From the NCBI GenBank assembly GCA_004123355.1, contig SCHM01000002.1, positions 496,001-560,000 of the forward strand: DNA of 64,000 nucleotides. Direction: 5' to 3'. The notes beneath the pieces are model-generated. The model ran no database searches, was not told where the DNA came from, and worked only from the letters and a program-made list of their open reading frames with translations. Below, piece after piece: positions 1-12,701 of this stretch. Positions within the stretch are counted from its first letter, which is position 1. Each line of letters begins with the position of its first letter. A program made the translations under genes and the position numbers. The stretch is from Amphirosellinia nigrospora. Lineage: Eukaryota > Ascomycota > Sordariomycetes > Xylariales > Xylariaceae.

Positions 1-161
1 GGGGCTCAGGTATTTACCAGGACTTCTTCAAGAAAAAAGGTTTTAAAGGACCTGATTTAGCCACTTAAGTAGACTCCTATAACTCCCGGTCCTAATATAC
101 GCTCATCCAGTGCTGGCCACGACCAATATGTACGAATTCAAGAGAATGCAGATCCCAAATG
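1..161. other. Window edge, no gene seen
   Basis: Short stretch downstream of the MFS gene. A hydrophobic reading frame on the minus strand runs here and may be the displaced last helix of the transporter. Nothing else is supported. Confidence 0.4.
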
Positions 162-1350
162 CTAGGTTAAAGTGAAGGATAATGCCAAAGGCGAGTGATG
201 GCAAACGAGAAGAAGTGATACAGTTGTCACATCACCAGATGAGGGTATCAATGCGGCATTGATTATGCCACCCAAGATCCCAGCCATCCCCCATGCAGTC
301 AAAACTTCACCGTATTCATAGGGGAAATGTATTGGTTTTCGTTTGTTGAGTCTTCATTAACCCCGGGATGAGACTAAATCCCGCGCCATGGGCAAAGAGA
401 ATAGCCAGTAAAGTGACCGTTGCTAGCGGCAAACTTGGGAATAAGGAAGTGACGACGAGCAACAAGCCTTGCACGTAGAATAATATGGCAAATGTGAACC
501 TTGCTCCGAGTCTGGAGCTTAGAGTAGAAGCGAAAAATCCTCCAGGGGCGAGAGCTATCATGTGACGTGGCAAGGTTTCTAGAGTACTATTCGTGGTGCT
601 CTTGGTGTAGAAAGACGTGATTGGCAACAGTGCGCCGAAGACTGTCATGCCTGGTAAGGCGTTGAAAAAGAGCAAGATCGAAAAGAAGCGCCTTGCTGGT
701 GCTTTTTCAGAATCCCGAGGGGGTACGGGAGATGAATATCTGGCTCCCTGACTTGGAGCTAGACTATAAGTGATAACTGCTATGCAGATGAGGACTGAGC
801 CTCCGATCCATAAAATATTCTGTACCTGTCTTGCATCTCTGGTCACCATCTGGAGATAAGACCACACAGCAAGCCATGATCCCGTGCCTGAGGAGAAACC
901 CAAAGGCCCAATTACACTCCTTGCTAAGGGTTGGTTAGGAAATGCTTGCCCTACTAGGACCACGGTGGCTAAGTAGGTCAAGCCAACGCCAATACCCCCA
1001 ATGGTTAGGGATCCGAGAATACCGAGTAAGCTAGGAAGCGTAGCTAGGAAATAGCCCATGCTCGCAACTGCTATTCCCCAGAGAGCGGTACCGCCAATCG
1101 CGACACAGTATTCTCCGTATGCAGCCATGCAGGAGGCACAGACCCTGACGCCGATCGAGAGCCCCAGCGAAGCTGCAGCAAAGATGGTATAAGACCACGG
1201 CGGCGACACCTCGAGCAGCCTTAATATTTCGGTTTGCAGGGTGCTAAGGGCATACACAGTTCCAACGCTGAACATTGTCGCAAAGCCCAACGACGCTGCT
1301 TTCCATTGTGGTGGAGTGGCAACGGCCTCGGTCGTCGTTGAGGATCTCAT
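162..1350 (-). CDS. MFS transporter, oxalate/formate antiporter (OFA) type, frame broken near the 3' end
   Basis: The open frame from ATG 1350 gives 344 residues with about ten hydrophobic segments and stops at 316. The typical OFA/monocarboxylate-family tail then continues in the next frame, with YEYGEVLTAWGMAGILGG readable just past a G4 run at 321-324. One base too many in that run explains the stop. The new frame ends at 162, while a further hydrophobic stretch that looks like helix 12 sits in yet another frame (about 110-220), so a second indel is possible. Proteins of this family are plasma-membrane carriers of small carboxylates; the substrate here is unknown. The gene is divergent from a nitrilase 453 bp away, so a link to acid products of nitrile hydrolysis is conceivable but only inferred. 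Without the indel the length would be near 400-430 residues, normal for the family. Confidence 0.75.
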
Positions 1351-1803
1351 TTTCTCAGTTTATCATATATAATTGATGATATAGCAAGCGCCGTGGAAAT
1401 GCCGGAGACGGGGATTAGTAAGGGCGATACGTCCACGCCGAGATGGGCGGGAATAGTCTTATCAATCGGGAATCGGGATGTTAATACTCTGTAAATGAAT
1501 TTAATGGTAATGAATAACCAAGTCATCACTACCCTACCCCGAGATGCGGCCAAGGTTTTACATGCTCCGGGCAGTGGAGAGTTTGCAGTGGGCGGGACTG
1601 CGGAGAAGTTCGGTGTTCATTGTGTATGGAGAGATATTGGGGTCTTCCGCCTGCTTACGCCTTTTCCGTATCACTCATGACAATTCCTAGCGGTAATAGT
1701 CAGTTATTGAGCTGAGGGGTCTTACGATGCGATAACCATCCGATACATTTCGAAATAGCTGACTGTTACTTGGCAATCATGCCTCTTCCATCTAAATATT
1801 GAT
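1351..1803. promoter_or_regulatory. Divergent promoter region between MFS and nitrilase
   Basis: This 453-bp spacer lies between two divergently transcribed start codons, so it must hold both promoters. Short open frames occur inside it, but they lack recognisable motifs and I treat them as chance. No clear TATA box or operator was identified. Confidence 0.5.
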
Positions 1804-2931
1804 ATGGCGACACCTTTGCGAATAGCTGCGTGTCATGCTGCTCCGGTATTTCTATCCGCCAGGGGGACAACAGACAAGGCCATATCCCTCATCAGCCGAG
1901 CGGCTGCCAGCAATGCCCATCTAGTCGTGTTCCCTGAAACATTCATCCCTGCCTTTCCAATATGGAGCGCGGTACGCCCGCCGACAGAGAACCATGGACT
2001 TTTCAAACGCATGGCTCTCGAGTCTATATACGCGGAGGGCGAAGAAATGCGCGCTATCCGCGAGGCCGCGAGGAAATACCGTACTATTGTCAGTCTAGGT
2101 TTCAGCGAAAAAGTCAGACACAGCAGTGCGTGTCTGTACAATTCCAACATCATGATTGACTCTGATGGGCAAGTACTCGTCCATCATCGGAAGCTTGTTG
2201 CTACCTTCTTCGAGAAACTCACCTGGAGCCACGGGGATGGCTATGGCCTGAGGGTTTGCGACACCCCGGTCGGGAGGATAGGGAATCTCATCTGTGGCGA
2301 GAACACGAATCCTCTAGCCCGGTTTGCCCTGATGGCTCAGGGTGAGCAGGTTCACATTTCGTCGTGGCCAGCAATTTGGCCCACGCGAGCTCCATCCGTT
2401 TCCAGTAACGCGAGCTCTTCCGACTCGTCTCAGCATGGTAGCATAGGGGCGTCGAACTATGACAACGTAGCGGCGAACCGAATCAGGGCTGCTGCCCACT
2501 GTTTCGAGGCGAAGTGTTTTGGCGTGGTCTGCGCAGGTCACTTAGGCGCGGATGCTATTGACGCAGTCGTAGAAGGATCTGCCTATCCTGAGGCTGTCTC
2601 TCAAACGCTTCAGTCTACGTCAAGAGCTGCGACTCTATTCCTCGACCCTACCGGGACTCAGCTACGGGGTTTCACTGTTGACTCGGTGACGGGGATACAG
2701 ACTCCCACGGATCTGTTGCAGCATGAGGAAGACATACTATATGCTGACATGAACCTCGAGGGTTGCATTGAGGGCAAACAGTATCATGATGTTGTTGGGG
2801 GCTACCAGAGGCTGGATGTCTTCGAACTCAAAGTGAACCGTTCGAGAAGATCCCCTGTTAATTTCGTATCTGACCTAGAGGGACAAGAACTTCCAGACTT
2901 ACCGCTAACTCAGTCAAACGGCGAGTCGTAA
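1804..2931 (+). CDS. Nitrilase (carbon-nitrogen hydrolase)
   Basis: Intact single-exon gene of 375 residues, the usual length for true nitrilases. The catalytic triad is visible: Glu45 in VVFPETF, Lys130 in HHRKLVATFFEKLTW and Cys164 in NLICGENTN. The CGENTN form around the cysteine is typical of the aliphatic/aromatic nitrilase branch rather than amidases. The enzyme would hydrolyse organic nitriles to the carboxylic acid plus ammonia through a cysteine thioimidate, in the cytosol. Start chosen at the ATG directly before the conserved beta strand LRIAACHAAPVF. The serine-rich insert at about residues 198-216 is longer than in bacterial enzymes. Neighbouring divergent MFS carrier may move a related acid. 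The substrate cannot be read from sequence. This is one of the few genes here with no frame break. Confidence 0.93.
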   Translation: MATPLRIAACHAAPVFLSARGTTDKAISLISRAAASNAHLVVFPETFIPAFPIWSAVRPPTENHGLFKRMALESIYAEGEEMRAIREAARKYRTIVSLGFSEKVRHSSACLYNSNIMIDSDGQVLVHHRKLVATFFEKLTWSHGDGYGLRVCDTPVGRIGNLICGENTNPLARFALMAQGEQVHISSWPAIWPTRAPSVSSNASSSDSSQHGSIGASNYDNVAANRIRAAAHCFEAKCFGVVCAGHLGADAIDAVVEGSAYPEAVSQTLQSTSRAATLFLDPTGTQLRGFTVDSVTGIQTPTDLLQHEEDILYADMNLEGCIEGKQYHDVVGGYQRLDVFELKVNRSRRSPVNFVSDLEGQELPDLPLTQSNGES

Positions 2932-3825
2932 GACGCGGAGTTATAGCTGCTGGGGAAAATCCGTATAATACAGATGAACAATGTTATGCGTCACTTGACG
3001 CTTGTAATATCCTTCACGTCACGGCAACTCCAATGTACATAATTACAACGCCTTACCACCCTAATACTCAAAAGTGTGCAATCACATTAATTTAATTGCA
3101 ACTTTGGCGTAGCCGACAGATGCTAATCTACTCTGTGTAACATTGAAATAGAATGAGGTTTGGTGTAAATACGGGGACAGAGTGCGAGACAATCAAACAA
3201 CCCCTTTGTTGCTCGTACAGTGGGTTTTGCTGTATTACACAATGTCAATGAAATAGCAACAACTTTATTGAAAATGACCACGTTCGGCATCCAAAGAGTA
3301 AAATTACCCCTATATATTGATCGCACAATCCTACTAAGCAAAAACATAGCTCTGCTCTACACATAACTAACCATACACCTACTCGAACGATACTTGTTAA
3401 CCTCAGCCTTATAAAATCCGGAACAACCAACATTAGAACTATATTCGTCGAGATGGGTCAACCAAAGTGCTCTCCGCCTAATGAGCTAACCGAAGCACAG
3501 AAAAACAACGCGTCTAAAAGCACCCAGGCTGAAGCCGGAACATCTCAACAGCAGGAGAAGCATTCTCCTCCTTCTATGATAGGCCTGGAAACAAAGCTTA
3601 TGGAACTGCATCTAATGCTAATAAGTACAGCAAAAAGGCCGAGGAAACTTGGCAGTATGCTCCGCGTAGTAGAGGATTCCCAAACTCCCTCGTAGAGAGC
3701 GACTGGTTGAATTATTAATACTGTAAATTGATAGATGCTTTTTAGATAAATACCCAATACAACCGCGAAAATAGGCCCCATATTCTAATTAAAAAAGTAT
3801 AGTAAACGTGATATACGCTTTCGTC
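2932..3825. other. Intergenic, no supported gene
   Basis: About 0.9 kb between nitrilase and the SMP-30-like gene. An 80-codon open frame at 3453-3695 (plus) begins with ATG and is rich in Glu, Gln, Lys and Ser, but has no recognisable domain; it could be a small hypothetical gene or chance. The rest is AT-rich with no repeats seen. Confidence 0.4.
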
Positions 3826-4909
3826 TTAGTCCAACTTGAATGGATGTCTTTGAATACCTGGTATATCTACTCTGGCCCGGTATACATGGCCTGTCGACCC
3901 GTCATCTGCAATCGAAGTGATGAACAAGGTCTTCATGTCCTTCTCACCAAACACTGGACACGACGTCATCTTAGCACCAGGAACCACACACGTGGCGGTA
4001 ACCTCTCCAGCGGGCGAGAATCTAACGAGCTTGCCCTGCGAGTTAGCAGCAGCCCAGACGTGGCCTTCCACGTCAACAGCCAACCCATCAGGCATCCCGC
4101 CGTCGTCTAGCTTCGCGAATAGTTGCCCTGTAGTAACCCAAATGTTAGAAAGTGGTGTTGTGAAGTGAGTGTGGCTCATTTTTCGGTCTAGACCATTTAT
4201 TCCTCGGTTTATTTCTGCATTCTGTGGCAAATAGGGGGATGTGTAGAAGTTTTTATAGGAGGACAAGCAGACATTGTAGAGACAGTGGGACAATAAAAAA
4301 CTTAGGAATGCATACTATTGCTTATAGTACCGTTTTCAACATCGTAGTCGTACTGATATATCTTTCCCTCTGGGGTGTCACATGCGTACACGATATCATC
4401 GCCGGGTGACCAAACAAGCCCATTGACGACGGCGGCCGTTTCAGTCTCATCTCGTTCCCTTCTGACATATCCTGCACGTTACTCCCATCAAAACGCCAAA
4501 GCCGACCGATCTTAGCCGCCTCATCCAGGGCCATGGTGCTCGCCCACCAGCGTCCACGGGCGTCGATGCCCCCGTCGTTCATGCGAACCCTCTCGTCCAG
4601 GCCCGCGTCCTCGTGCCGGACGTCCGCGATGCGCTCCAGGGCGCCGCTCGTGGAGTGGAGCAGCGCGAAGCCCCGGCGCGTCAGCACGGCGAGGTAATCC
4701 GAGCGCCCCCCCACCGTCTCGAGCCTGGTGATGGGCTCGTCGAGATGGATCGTGTAGCGCCCGGCCCAGCCGCGGTCGAGCGGGACGCAGTGGACGAGGC
4801 AGTTCTTGATGTCGACGAAGAAGAAGGTGTCGTCCTCTCGGCGGTATAGGGGGCTCTCGCCTAGCCCGGCCTCACAAGGCAGCCATTCCTCCGCCGTGTA
4901 TGTCTTCAT
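3826..4909 (-). CDS. SMP-30/gluconolactonase-like protein, one frame break
   Basis: Six-bladed propeller of the SMP-30/gluconolactonase/regucalcin family, which hydrolyses sugar lactones with a divalent metal. Three metal-ligand motifs are readable: Glu in AGLGESPLY, Asn in NGLVWSPG and Asp in PDGLAVD; MNDGGIDARGRWWAST is the usual substrate loop. The start is the ATG at 4909, before KTYTAEEWLPCEAG. The frame shifts by one base between about 4435 and 4450: the first part reads to LWRFDGSNVQDM, and VNGLVWSPG continues in the neighbouring frame. An intron at 4128-4315 (188 nt, GTATGC...CTACAG) then joins TISN to RQLFAKLDDGG in phase. Final length would be near 300 residues, as expected. The physiological lactone is unknown. 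The break may be a sequencing indel; a real pseudogene cannot be excluded. Confidence 0.8.
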
Positions 4910-6899
4910 CGTTATCCCATCGATGAGCCGTGACTCGGTGATACACAACTCCCGGTATCAAGAACACGTAGTACGATCTCGATTTACTGCTTCATATTTT
5001 TTAATTGTCTTATATAGAAAGAACATGATCGATGACGTCAAGGATATGTCACTATAACTGGTTTGTGGTAGGTCCGAAATCGCAGGATGTTGATTCCATT
5101 TACTTATCTCATCAAGATTTAGTGTACTAGTAGTTAATTTCCTTGGAAATTGGGTTGATCCCTTGAGTAGCGTCAACGTCTTCGTGTGAGTAGACGGGAA
5201 GGTCGGCATTTAATTACTCATTCCTAGGTTACCGAGGCAAGTACGGGAGAACTAGATACCCAAAACGGGTAAAGTTGAAGCACCGGATGTGGTCTGACAT
5301 AGGTACTTAATTAAGTAGATTACAAGTCCCGTGAGACGTTTCAACCTACCTACACCATTGAGAGTTCAGGGTTGGTGCTGTAGCGGTGGACCACTTAGCG
5401 GACCAATGCGCCTGGAATGCATCCGCTGGGGAAACGCGTACAGCGCCTATCTGCACCCTTTTAAGCGTCAGCCACAGTACGGATGCATACCTAAGATACC
5501 TAAGGTATAGCGTATGTAGGAGGTAGTCCTTGCTTGCAGCAGCTGTCTCAGATAACAGGAAAATCCAGCGCAAGATGCGGGCAGAGAACAAAGTTCGGGT
5601 TTGCCCGTTGCCCCATCGCTCCATCTCACATTCCTCCCCACCCCCAATACATCATGCCAAAAGCCCTTTGTCGCTTTTGCCTGTGCCAACTCATTCTGTC
5701 AACAGATTCACCCAGACAATGGAAGGATCGAATCGGACCATCATCTACTGCGAGACATGTGGATGGATTCAAGGTTGTCGTCTCAGCAGTAAGTTCTTTC
5801 ACATCTCCTAAGTCGTATGTCCTTCTGGCTGCTTGCTGTGTGCGTCGTCTCCTCCCCATCTTACTTATCCTGGTCCGCTGACAATGTCCCGCCCGTCTAG
5901 TCTACAGTAGGCATTACTTGTTCCCTCCCGCTCCGTATGCAGACGTTCCTCCACCTTGATGCTTGACAACCACTTCGTCGACTGGTATCAAATCTTCCCG
6001 TCGCGCCTCCCAAGTCGATCAATCCACTGTTTCTGCCGATGAGATGGGCGTATCTATTTTTCACCAGCATTGATTGCTATGTTATGGCGGATAGCTCACC
6101 CGTCCACGAGTTAACTGGTCCTTATTACACATCCCGAATAGCATACCGAGTCTCGAAACAGAGCCCCAAATTACAGAACGTCCCGCGTCCTTCAAATATT
6201 ACTTGCTGGAAGGGTTCTCATTGTACACTTATTCACGATTCACATATTGCGATTGTGCTGACGATTGTTATCTAGTATTATTGATCAGGAAGCTACCAGT
6301 TTTGGAGCTATAGTCCTATCTTGCGTACCGCAACAGTGATCAATCTTGGCACGACTGTATATGCTCATGCAGTAGCATACAGGCTTGCATGTCTCCGCAT
6401 ATACCTGTCTGAACCTGTCGCATCAGAAAGACGTCTAGCTTCAGAGCCATCACGATAATGCGAGGTGTGCATTGTTGCCTGCTGAGCCTACGGAGCCAGC
6501 TGACTCTGAACCAGAGAACCGCCTAGTTCGGATTCGGAATGCACTTGAACGAAAACGCCCCCAAATCAAGCTCAAGACTTGAGCTCGTCCATCATCACTT
6601 CAATATCCCTCGTCTCACCTTGACTATTCTACATGACAGAAGCCCTTCCTCTGCCCACACACCATAGTTTTTTTTATGGATGCTAATACTCATACAGCTT
6701 CGGCCTCTCGTTTTGTGAGTCTCGGTGCCACAGCTTGCACAGCTTTTGCTGTCATCTGTTGCCTCGGACAACACAACGAAAATGGGTACTCAGGCGATGG
6801 GACCATGCTTTGCCCAAAGTACCTGATACAACTAACGGATATATGCCACTCAAACGGGAAGGGAAATTCGTTAAGCGTAGGGTTACACCAACCACGTCT
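4910..6899. other. Intergenic, no supported gene
   Basis: Two kilobases with only short overlapping open frames on both strands. A plus-strand segment around 5700-5792 carries an IIYCETCGW motif followed by a good GTAAGT donor, faintly like the Rdx/SelW CxxC fold, but I could not assemble a gene. The right end holds the 3' flank of the bromodomain gene. Confidence 0.35.
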
Positions 6900-9867
6900 T
6901 CACTCCTCCTCCGAGTCGCTCGACTCACTCGACTCCGCGATAACCGGCGCGTCAACTTCAGGTATAGGCTCCTGGCTACCACTGCCATGACGTTGAAGTT
7001 GGGCTTTTAGTTCGCGCAACTGCTCGATCTTGCGTTCTTGCTCATGCTTGTTCATGGGTTTATTCTTTTTGGCCTTTGGCAAGCCACCAGACTTCGGCTT
7101 CGGCTCGGATTCTGCGCTCACAGCACTACTGTACTCGGTTTCTTAGCCAGAGACTGGCGAATGTGAGGATGCGCCTTATTAATCAGGTCATAAAGTTTTC
7201 CGAGGGCATCGACGGTCAGAGAATCTATATCTAACTCCATCTCACCATCATCGTTCTCCTAAGAGAAATTAGCATTTGCTTTTCGCTTCTTTTGAGTCAC
7301 AGTTCCGAGGCAAGTCGATCCATGTTGCTGAGAATGAGAGATATAGATTGGGTACTTACATTCTGGCCAGTGTCTCTTTTGATGATCTCCACGGCTCTAG
7401 TAAGCGTATTGCCGTCAAGCTCGTTGATACCTTCAGCTATAACCGCCTTCTCTAATGCGCCAATAGGCCGTTTCTTAGCAACCGGGGGCTTCTTGCTGTT
7501 GGCAAGCGGTTTCTTTGATGTGCTGACAGACCCAGATAATCTCTTGTTTCCGCCAAGTGTGCCACTCCCAGCAGTTTTTGACTTGTTTTTCGAAGAGCCA
7601 CCCTTCTTCTTTTTGGCTTCTTCTCGCTGTGAAATTTGGTTCTCTCCTCTACTAGTTTCCGTTGGAGAATTGTGACCATAGTCTGTTGTACCTCCATCAT
7701 GGTGAGATCGGGCTTCTTGGAATTAAGCAGCTGGTTAAGCTTGTCTTGCTCCTCATTCAGTCTCTGTTGAAGACCTTGAATTGCATCGTTATCTTCCTCA
7801 TCGCCATCACCTTCGCTATCATCATCCGACTCGGCCATGCTCCGCACGGGACTAGCGGCAGATGCATGCACTGCAGATGTGGTTTGAGAAGGGTAATGTC
7901 GTTCCATCCATCTATCCTTCCCGGCTAGTTGAGTCTTGAGAAGGTCCTCTAACTGTCTTGCTTGGTTGGTGACTTCGTGCTCCACCCCGTTAAAGATTTC
8001 GGAATTATGGACAATAAGCCGCATGTCCTTCTCGATATCCTTTATCGTCTTGTACTCCCCGTCATAGTTCTTCTCGGTCATTGTCGCGAGATCCATTGGC
8101 TTCTTGATGACCTTGAAATAATTTGGATGTTCAAAGCGACAGGATCAACAGCTGTGACAAACCACTGATGATTGAGTAGTACTTGACCTTCTTTATTTCT
8201 TCTAGGACCATGTCAAAAAAGCGCTGCTCCGGTCCAGCTTCTTCTTTCGACTCCCTTTCAAGTAATCGGGATCACGATTTTTTGGTGGGTGGATCGGTCG
8301 CTTTGGCCTGTCATGATCTTCTCGTGTAGAGTCACGTCGAATTTGAGGAATACCTGAGGGAGGGATAGCAAAAGCTTGAGCTGTGGTTGAAGCAGGGTTC
8401 GGAAGAGAAGACGGTTCTGTCTTCGTTTTTGGGCTTATTGCGGATGCGTGCGACTGCGAATTAGACTGGCGGCGTGGTTGTTGCGTCGCTGCTCGGGGTT
8501 CTGTATGACGGGTGGGTTGGCCTTGCCTTTCTCGGTTTGGCGGGTGCTTTCGAATAAATAATTTCTGGCATCCTGACCAGAATATAATCTCTTACCTGAG
8601 AGGCAGCAACCGTAACCTCGTGCTGGGGGCCATTGAAAAGGACCGCGTTCTCGTAGAGCTGATTGACGTCGGCTTTGAACTCACCGTAATTGGCATATTT
8701 ATCTTCACGCAGTTTAACCTCCATAGAAGATATATCAACGGGATTGTCGATCTTTGCGTTGTAATCATTCCACAAGCCAGGCCATAGTTCCTGCACCGAC
8801 TTTCTGAAGTTGCCACCGTTCTTGGTCTTCTTCACGTTGCCAAGCACTTCTCGCGTTCTCTTGTTTTGATGGGAGTAATGGGTAGGCTGTCCGGAATCGC
8901 GCCCTCCAAACCTCCACTTCCTGATTGTTTAGTCGATACGTCGACATCCGGAGTGCTAGCCACTACCAACGAGTCCACCGTGCCTTCACCCTCATCCTCA
9001 GTCTTGCTCTTTTAGCGGCAGGCTCGTCAGTCTCATCTTCCTCTCGCTCACGGGAAATCTTGGCCGGAGATGCGACGGACTCAATCATGGGATGGTCTTT
9101 TTGTGTAGGAGATAGGTTTTCTTCTTGGGTTGCCTTGATTTCAAGCTTGGATAGGTCGGCGGGCTGACTGGATCCAGGGGAGATGAAGGAATTGGCGCAT
9201 CGCTCATAGCGGATGTATTTTGCGTGCTGTCCCCATGTTCTGTCTGCACTCGATGCTAAATCGGGCGCTCTGTGGCGACATCAATGTCCATGTTATCGGC
9301 AGCAGCATTAGACGTTGGCCCATCTGCACTGGGGTCTTCCAGTGGGGGTTTGGGTTCGTGGAAGATGCATCAGCCGTAGTTGTCGCTTCGGTGCTAGACT
9401 TCTCTGATTTCTCTGATTCTTGCGCTAGGGGCGTGACAGCCTTGTTATCCGCCTTCTTTTCTGATTGCTTTTCCTCCACTTCAGCTGTTCCGTTGGCCTC
9501 CGTCATTTCGGTATCTCCTGTAGGTTGTCCGTCGGCGGCTGCGGCCGATTTTGAGTCGGGATCTGCAGTGTTATTATTGGCGGTGCAAGTCTGTTCGGTT
9601 TGAGATTTTTTGGCTTCATCATCATCGGACTGTGTGGGTTTTGAGATGTCACCGTTAGTCACAGGCGCCGCATCGATTTGCGTTAAATCTCCCGACTTCA
9701 CGTCCCTAGTCTGTGTAAGAATTAAGTGATGCACAAGTAATAACAACTTACCCGTTTAAACTTTTCGTGATGGGCTCGTCGAGTTCCATCTCATCAACAG
9801 GTGCAGGGTCTACTGGTTTACCCTCCGCTGGTCGGCTCTGTGGCTCTTCGGAAGCCATGTTTGCCAT
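6900..9867 (-). CDS. bdf1: BET-family double bromodomain protein (Bdf1-like), several frame breaks
   Basis: Chromatin reader that binds acetylated histone tails and works with TFIID. Order of domains: acidic, Ala/Glu/Lys-rich N-terminus from ATG 9867 (second ATG 9858); bromodomain 1 with FNGP acetyl-lysine Asn near 8640; linker KRPIHPPKNRDPDYL near 8280; bromodomain 2 with PMDLATM and EIFNG near 7980-8100; coiled basic region; NET/ET domain (ALEKAVIAEGINELDGNTLTRA then MELDIDSLTVDALGKLYDLI) at about 7190-7480; SSESSDSEEE tail. Introns: 9706-9751 and 7259-7359. The coding signal moves between frames about ten times (near 9345, 9257, 9012, 8850, 8465, 8266, 8170, 8125, 7635, 7140), many at short homopolymers, plus an in-frame TAG at 9256-9258. 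Such an important gene is unlikely to be this decayed, so I favour sequencing indels. The identity as BET is firm; exact exons are not. Confidence 0.85.
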
Positions 9868-12701
9868 TCACCAAGGCGCCAAGCGCAATCGACAGAGCAA
9901 GGTAGCCGATGTTCAAGCACTGAGCTGATTGTTCGCGCATGAATGATATGCTGAATCTGGCAACACTCGGTTTAGCTCAAGCCGCGCCGCATCGCATATT
10001 ATAGGTATGATGACTAAGTGCGCAGCGTATAAAAACTAAAGGTATGGGGAAATACAAACAGATGGCGGTGCAGGGATGAGGCTCTGGGTTAAGTGCAAAG
10101 TGTTGTGAGGGAAACAATTACTAGGCGTGAGTGGGAAACCAGGGGACGATCTGGGTAGCAGGTTGCTCGTGACGACAAGGGGATGGATATCAAATAACTT
10201 AATGCGTGGGTAAAGTGCATCTGAGCTACCTTCGCACGATGCGACGAGACAACGCTTCTAGACGAAGAATGTTGGCAAGGTGGCTGGTCTGCGAAAGGCT
10301 GGGCAGCAGGCGCAGGTGCAAGAGTTACCTTCACACTCGGTGCCTGACTCTCTCCAATGGACAACGTTGGCTAGTGCACTGAATAACAACAGTAACAATA
10401 GAGTCGCGAGGTAAGTAGGTAACGGATGTTGCACCACTAGGTATGCAAAGCCTAAAAAGAGCCAAGGGCAGCTGATTGATGTAGTGTATGAGGCGCAAAT
10501 AGAACCCGGCCTTAACAGAAGTGGCTAAGGAAGGAGGTGGATAGACCAATTGAAGGACACAATTGGGCTTCACCCAAGTCGGCCACAGCCGTGGGTCCGG
10601 CAGTCGGAGCAAGACCCGGTTGTTTGGCAGAGGTGCAATGGCCAACCCTAGGCTGATCGATCCCTAGCTTGCCGACGATCAAGAGGCGAAAGGAAAGGAA
10701 AGGAGAAATGGGCGTGTGCATAGCAGTGTAGATTATGAATAGAGAACTGATGAAAAGAGACTGGTAATAAATAAAACCATAGTACATACCTTCAAGGTAG
10801 AAGAGAGGATGGCAATCTCTATTGAAGGTGTGATCGGCCAAGGTTGCGGTGGGTGAATGGCTAGGTACAGGTGCAATTCGAATGAGACCGAACAACGAGG
10901 TTTGCGCCGGTGAGCTTCACGATGCCACCTTAGTAAGGCACCAAATGTTGGAGTTTAAAGATGGTTGGGTGGAGTGATGCAACCTAATAGGTAGCTTGCA
11001 ATTGGAGAATTGAATTGAGCCCGTTTTGGTTAAGAGGCGAATCAGATTAAGATGCGCAAAAGAGGAAGGAAGGTTTCAAGGCACAATGTTAATCTATTAC
11101 TGGAAGCGTTGTTTGCTTGTGATAGCCCATTAACGGAAGGAAAGTACAAAGGTACCTATTGGTATTGGGCAGAGGGTTATTGTTATCGTTTTTTTGTGTC
11201 GGTACTTCGGACTTAAGCAGCTTGGTTGGTTGGTTGGGGTTGGGGGTGGAAAGGGCACGCGCAGCGGAGAGGGGGAGAGGGGAGAGCAGGGAGAAATAGG
11301 AGGGAAGGATGAAAAAATACTTTGGAAATCCTGAGGTGTCTTTTTCGCGTCAACTCAAGCTGGTGCATGCGCAGGCGGAGTAAAAACCGCGAAATCTTTG
11401 GGTTCTGGGGCCGGTTTCTTATTTGTAGAGACGCGCCACGCCCCAGTCGCCCAAAATCACTGCACACTCCACCTAGCCATAGCCAGAGTCTAGCATCTGG
11501 GACATAGGCGTGTGGCGGTGGAAGGCCAGGGGGTGCTTATAAAGATGAGCCGAGTCGGCCAATCAGACACTTCATACGCTACAAAAAGAGGGTCCTCGGG
11601 TAAGGAATACAAGAGAGTCTGTGCTGTGGCTATCGGGTCCTCTTCAATTCACCTGCGAGTCAGGGGTTGAACGAGGGCACCCGCTTGTTTGCGAGGACAA
11701 TTCAGCAAAGATGGCGCGCACTCTTTGCGCGCCGCACAACCCGCAACCCGCAACCCGCAACCTGCAACCTACCTACCAGCGGGCATTTGAATCTCTCTAT
11801 TTCCAAAGATGCGCGTAAACCCACCTGCCTGGGGTGTCACGGTTCATTTGTATGCCCAATGTGGATTGACAGGGGAAGGGAAGTGAACAACAGCTGCTTG
11901 CCTAGTTGGGAGTGTTGCGACCAATCACAGTCCGATCGCATTGCAGGTTTGGATGGGTGCCCACCCTAAAGTCCAATCATGACGCGTCTTGTTGGAAATC
12001 CCTGTACATTTTGGAAATGACGGAGGCCACAAAAGACCCTAGTTCAGCGACGCTATCTGAGCCCCCGGGTAATTGTATGAGACGAAGCCTTTGACTCATG
12101 GATGGTTGGCTGGCTGGTCAATCACATGACGGCAGACAGCGGTGAACGAAGTTGCCGAGAATAAACTGAAGGATGGATGTGTTGGAAGAGTTCGAAACAA
12201 CATAGAGATATAAAACTAACCTTGGAGAGTTTGGGTGCTGGTTAAGTGTAAGGTGAGTACCTAAACATGTCTTTATTGCTCGCAAAAGTCAACAGAAATT
12301 AGGCTGCACCTCTGCTGCCGGCTGCCAGCTGCTGAGCACTGAGAGTAGCTAATGGTGGCTGGTGGCTTGATAGCAGTGCATATTATTCAGCTACACTGTA
12401 TTGACCAAAAAAAAGCCGCATACCTAGTACACTAGGTAGATACCTAGGTAGTAAGCTCCGTGCGGAAAAATCTTCGACCCTATCACGATAGCGTCTATCT
12501 TTCTGCTACCTTATCAAACAAGCAAAAAAGTTCCAGGCCAATTGACCACGAGTCTCAGTGCTACGGAACTGTCCCCAGGTCAAACACTCTACCAGTCCCT
12601 TCACAAAAGCATCGAAAAGCTACACTATCCCAAGCATATAGACCATTGATCTCTCTTTGTTATCCCTGTGTTTTCCCTTAAAAGACGTTTTCTCGATAAC
12701 C
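9868..12701. other. Long divergent intergenic region
   Basis: 2.8 kb between divergently transcribed bdf1-like and Utp12-domain genes. It contains only short low-complexity open frames, TGG/TTGG-rich stretches near 11220, a 7-bp tandem repeat near 11741 and palindromic ACCTAGGT motifs near 12420-12450. Probably long leaders and promoters; no coding gene is supported. Confidence 0.4.
11741..11768 (+). repeat. Short tandem repeat, unit CCGCAAC
   Basis: Three perfect CCGCAAC units followed by one CTGCAAC unit. A simple minisatellite in intergenic DNA. Confidence 0.9.

Noticed and set aside
1347-1553. Minus-strand 68-codon frame overlapping the MFS start as ATGA
   Set aside because: The overlap is chance in a eukaryote, and the peptide has no recognisable features.
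5641-5792. CxxC-containing frame resembling an Rdx/SelW selenoprotein-like fold
   Set aside because: Only YCETCGW and a downstream GTAAGT donor fit; no continuing exon with the expected strand-helix pattern was found.
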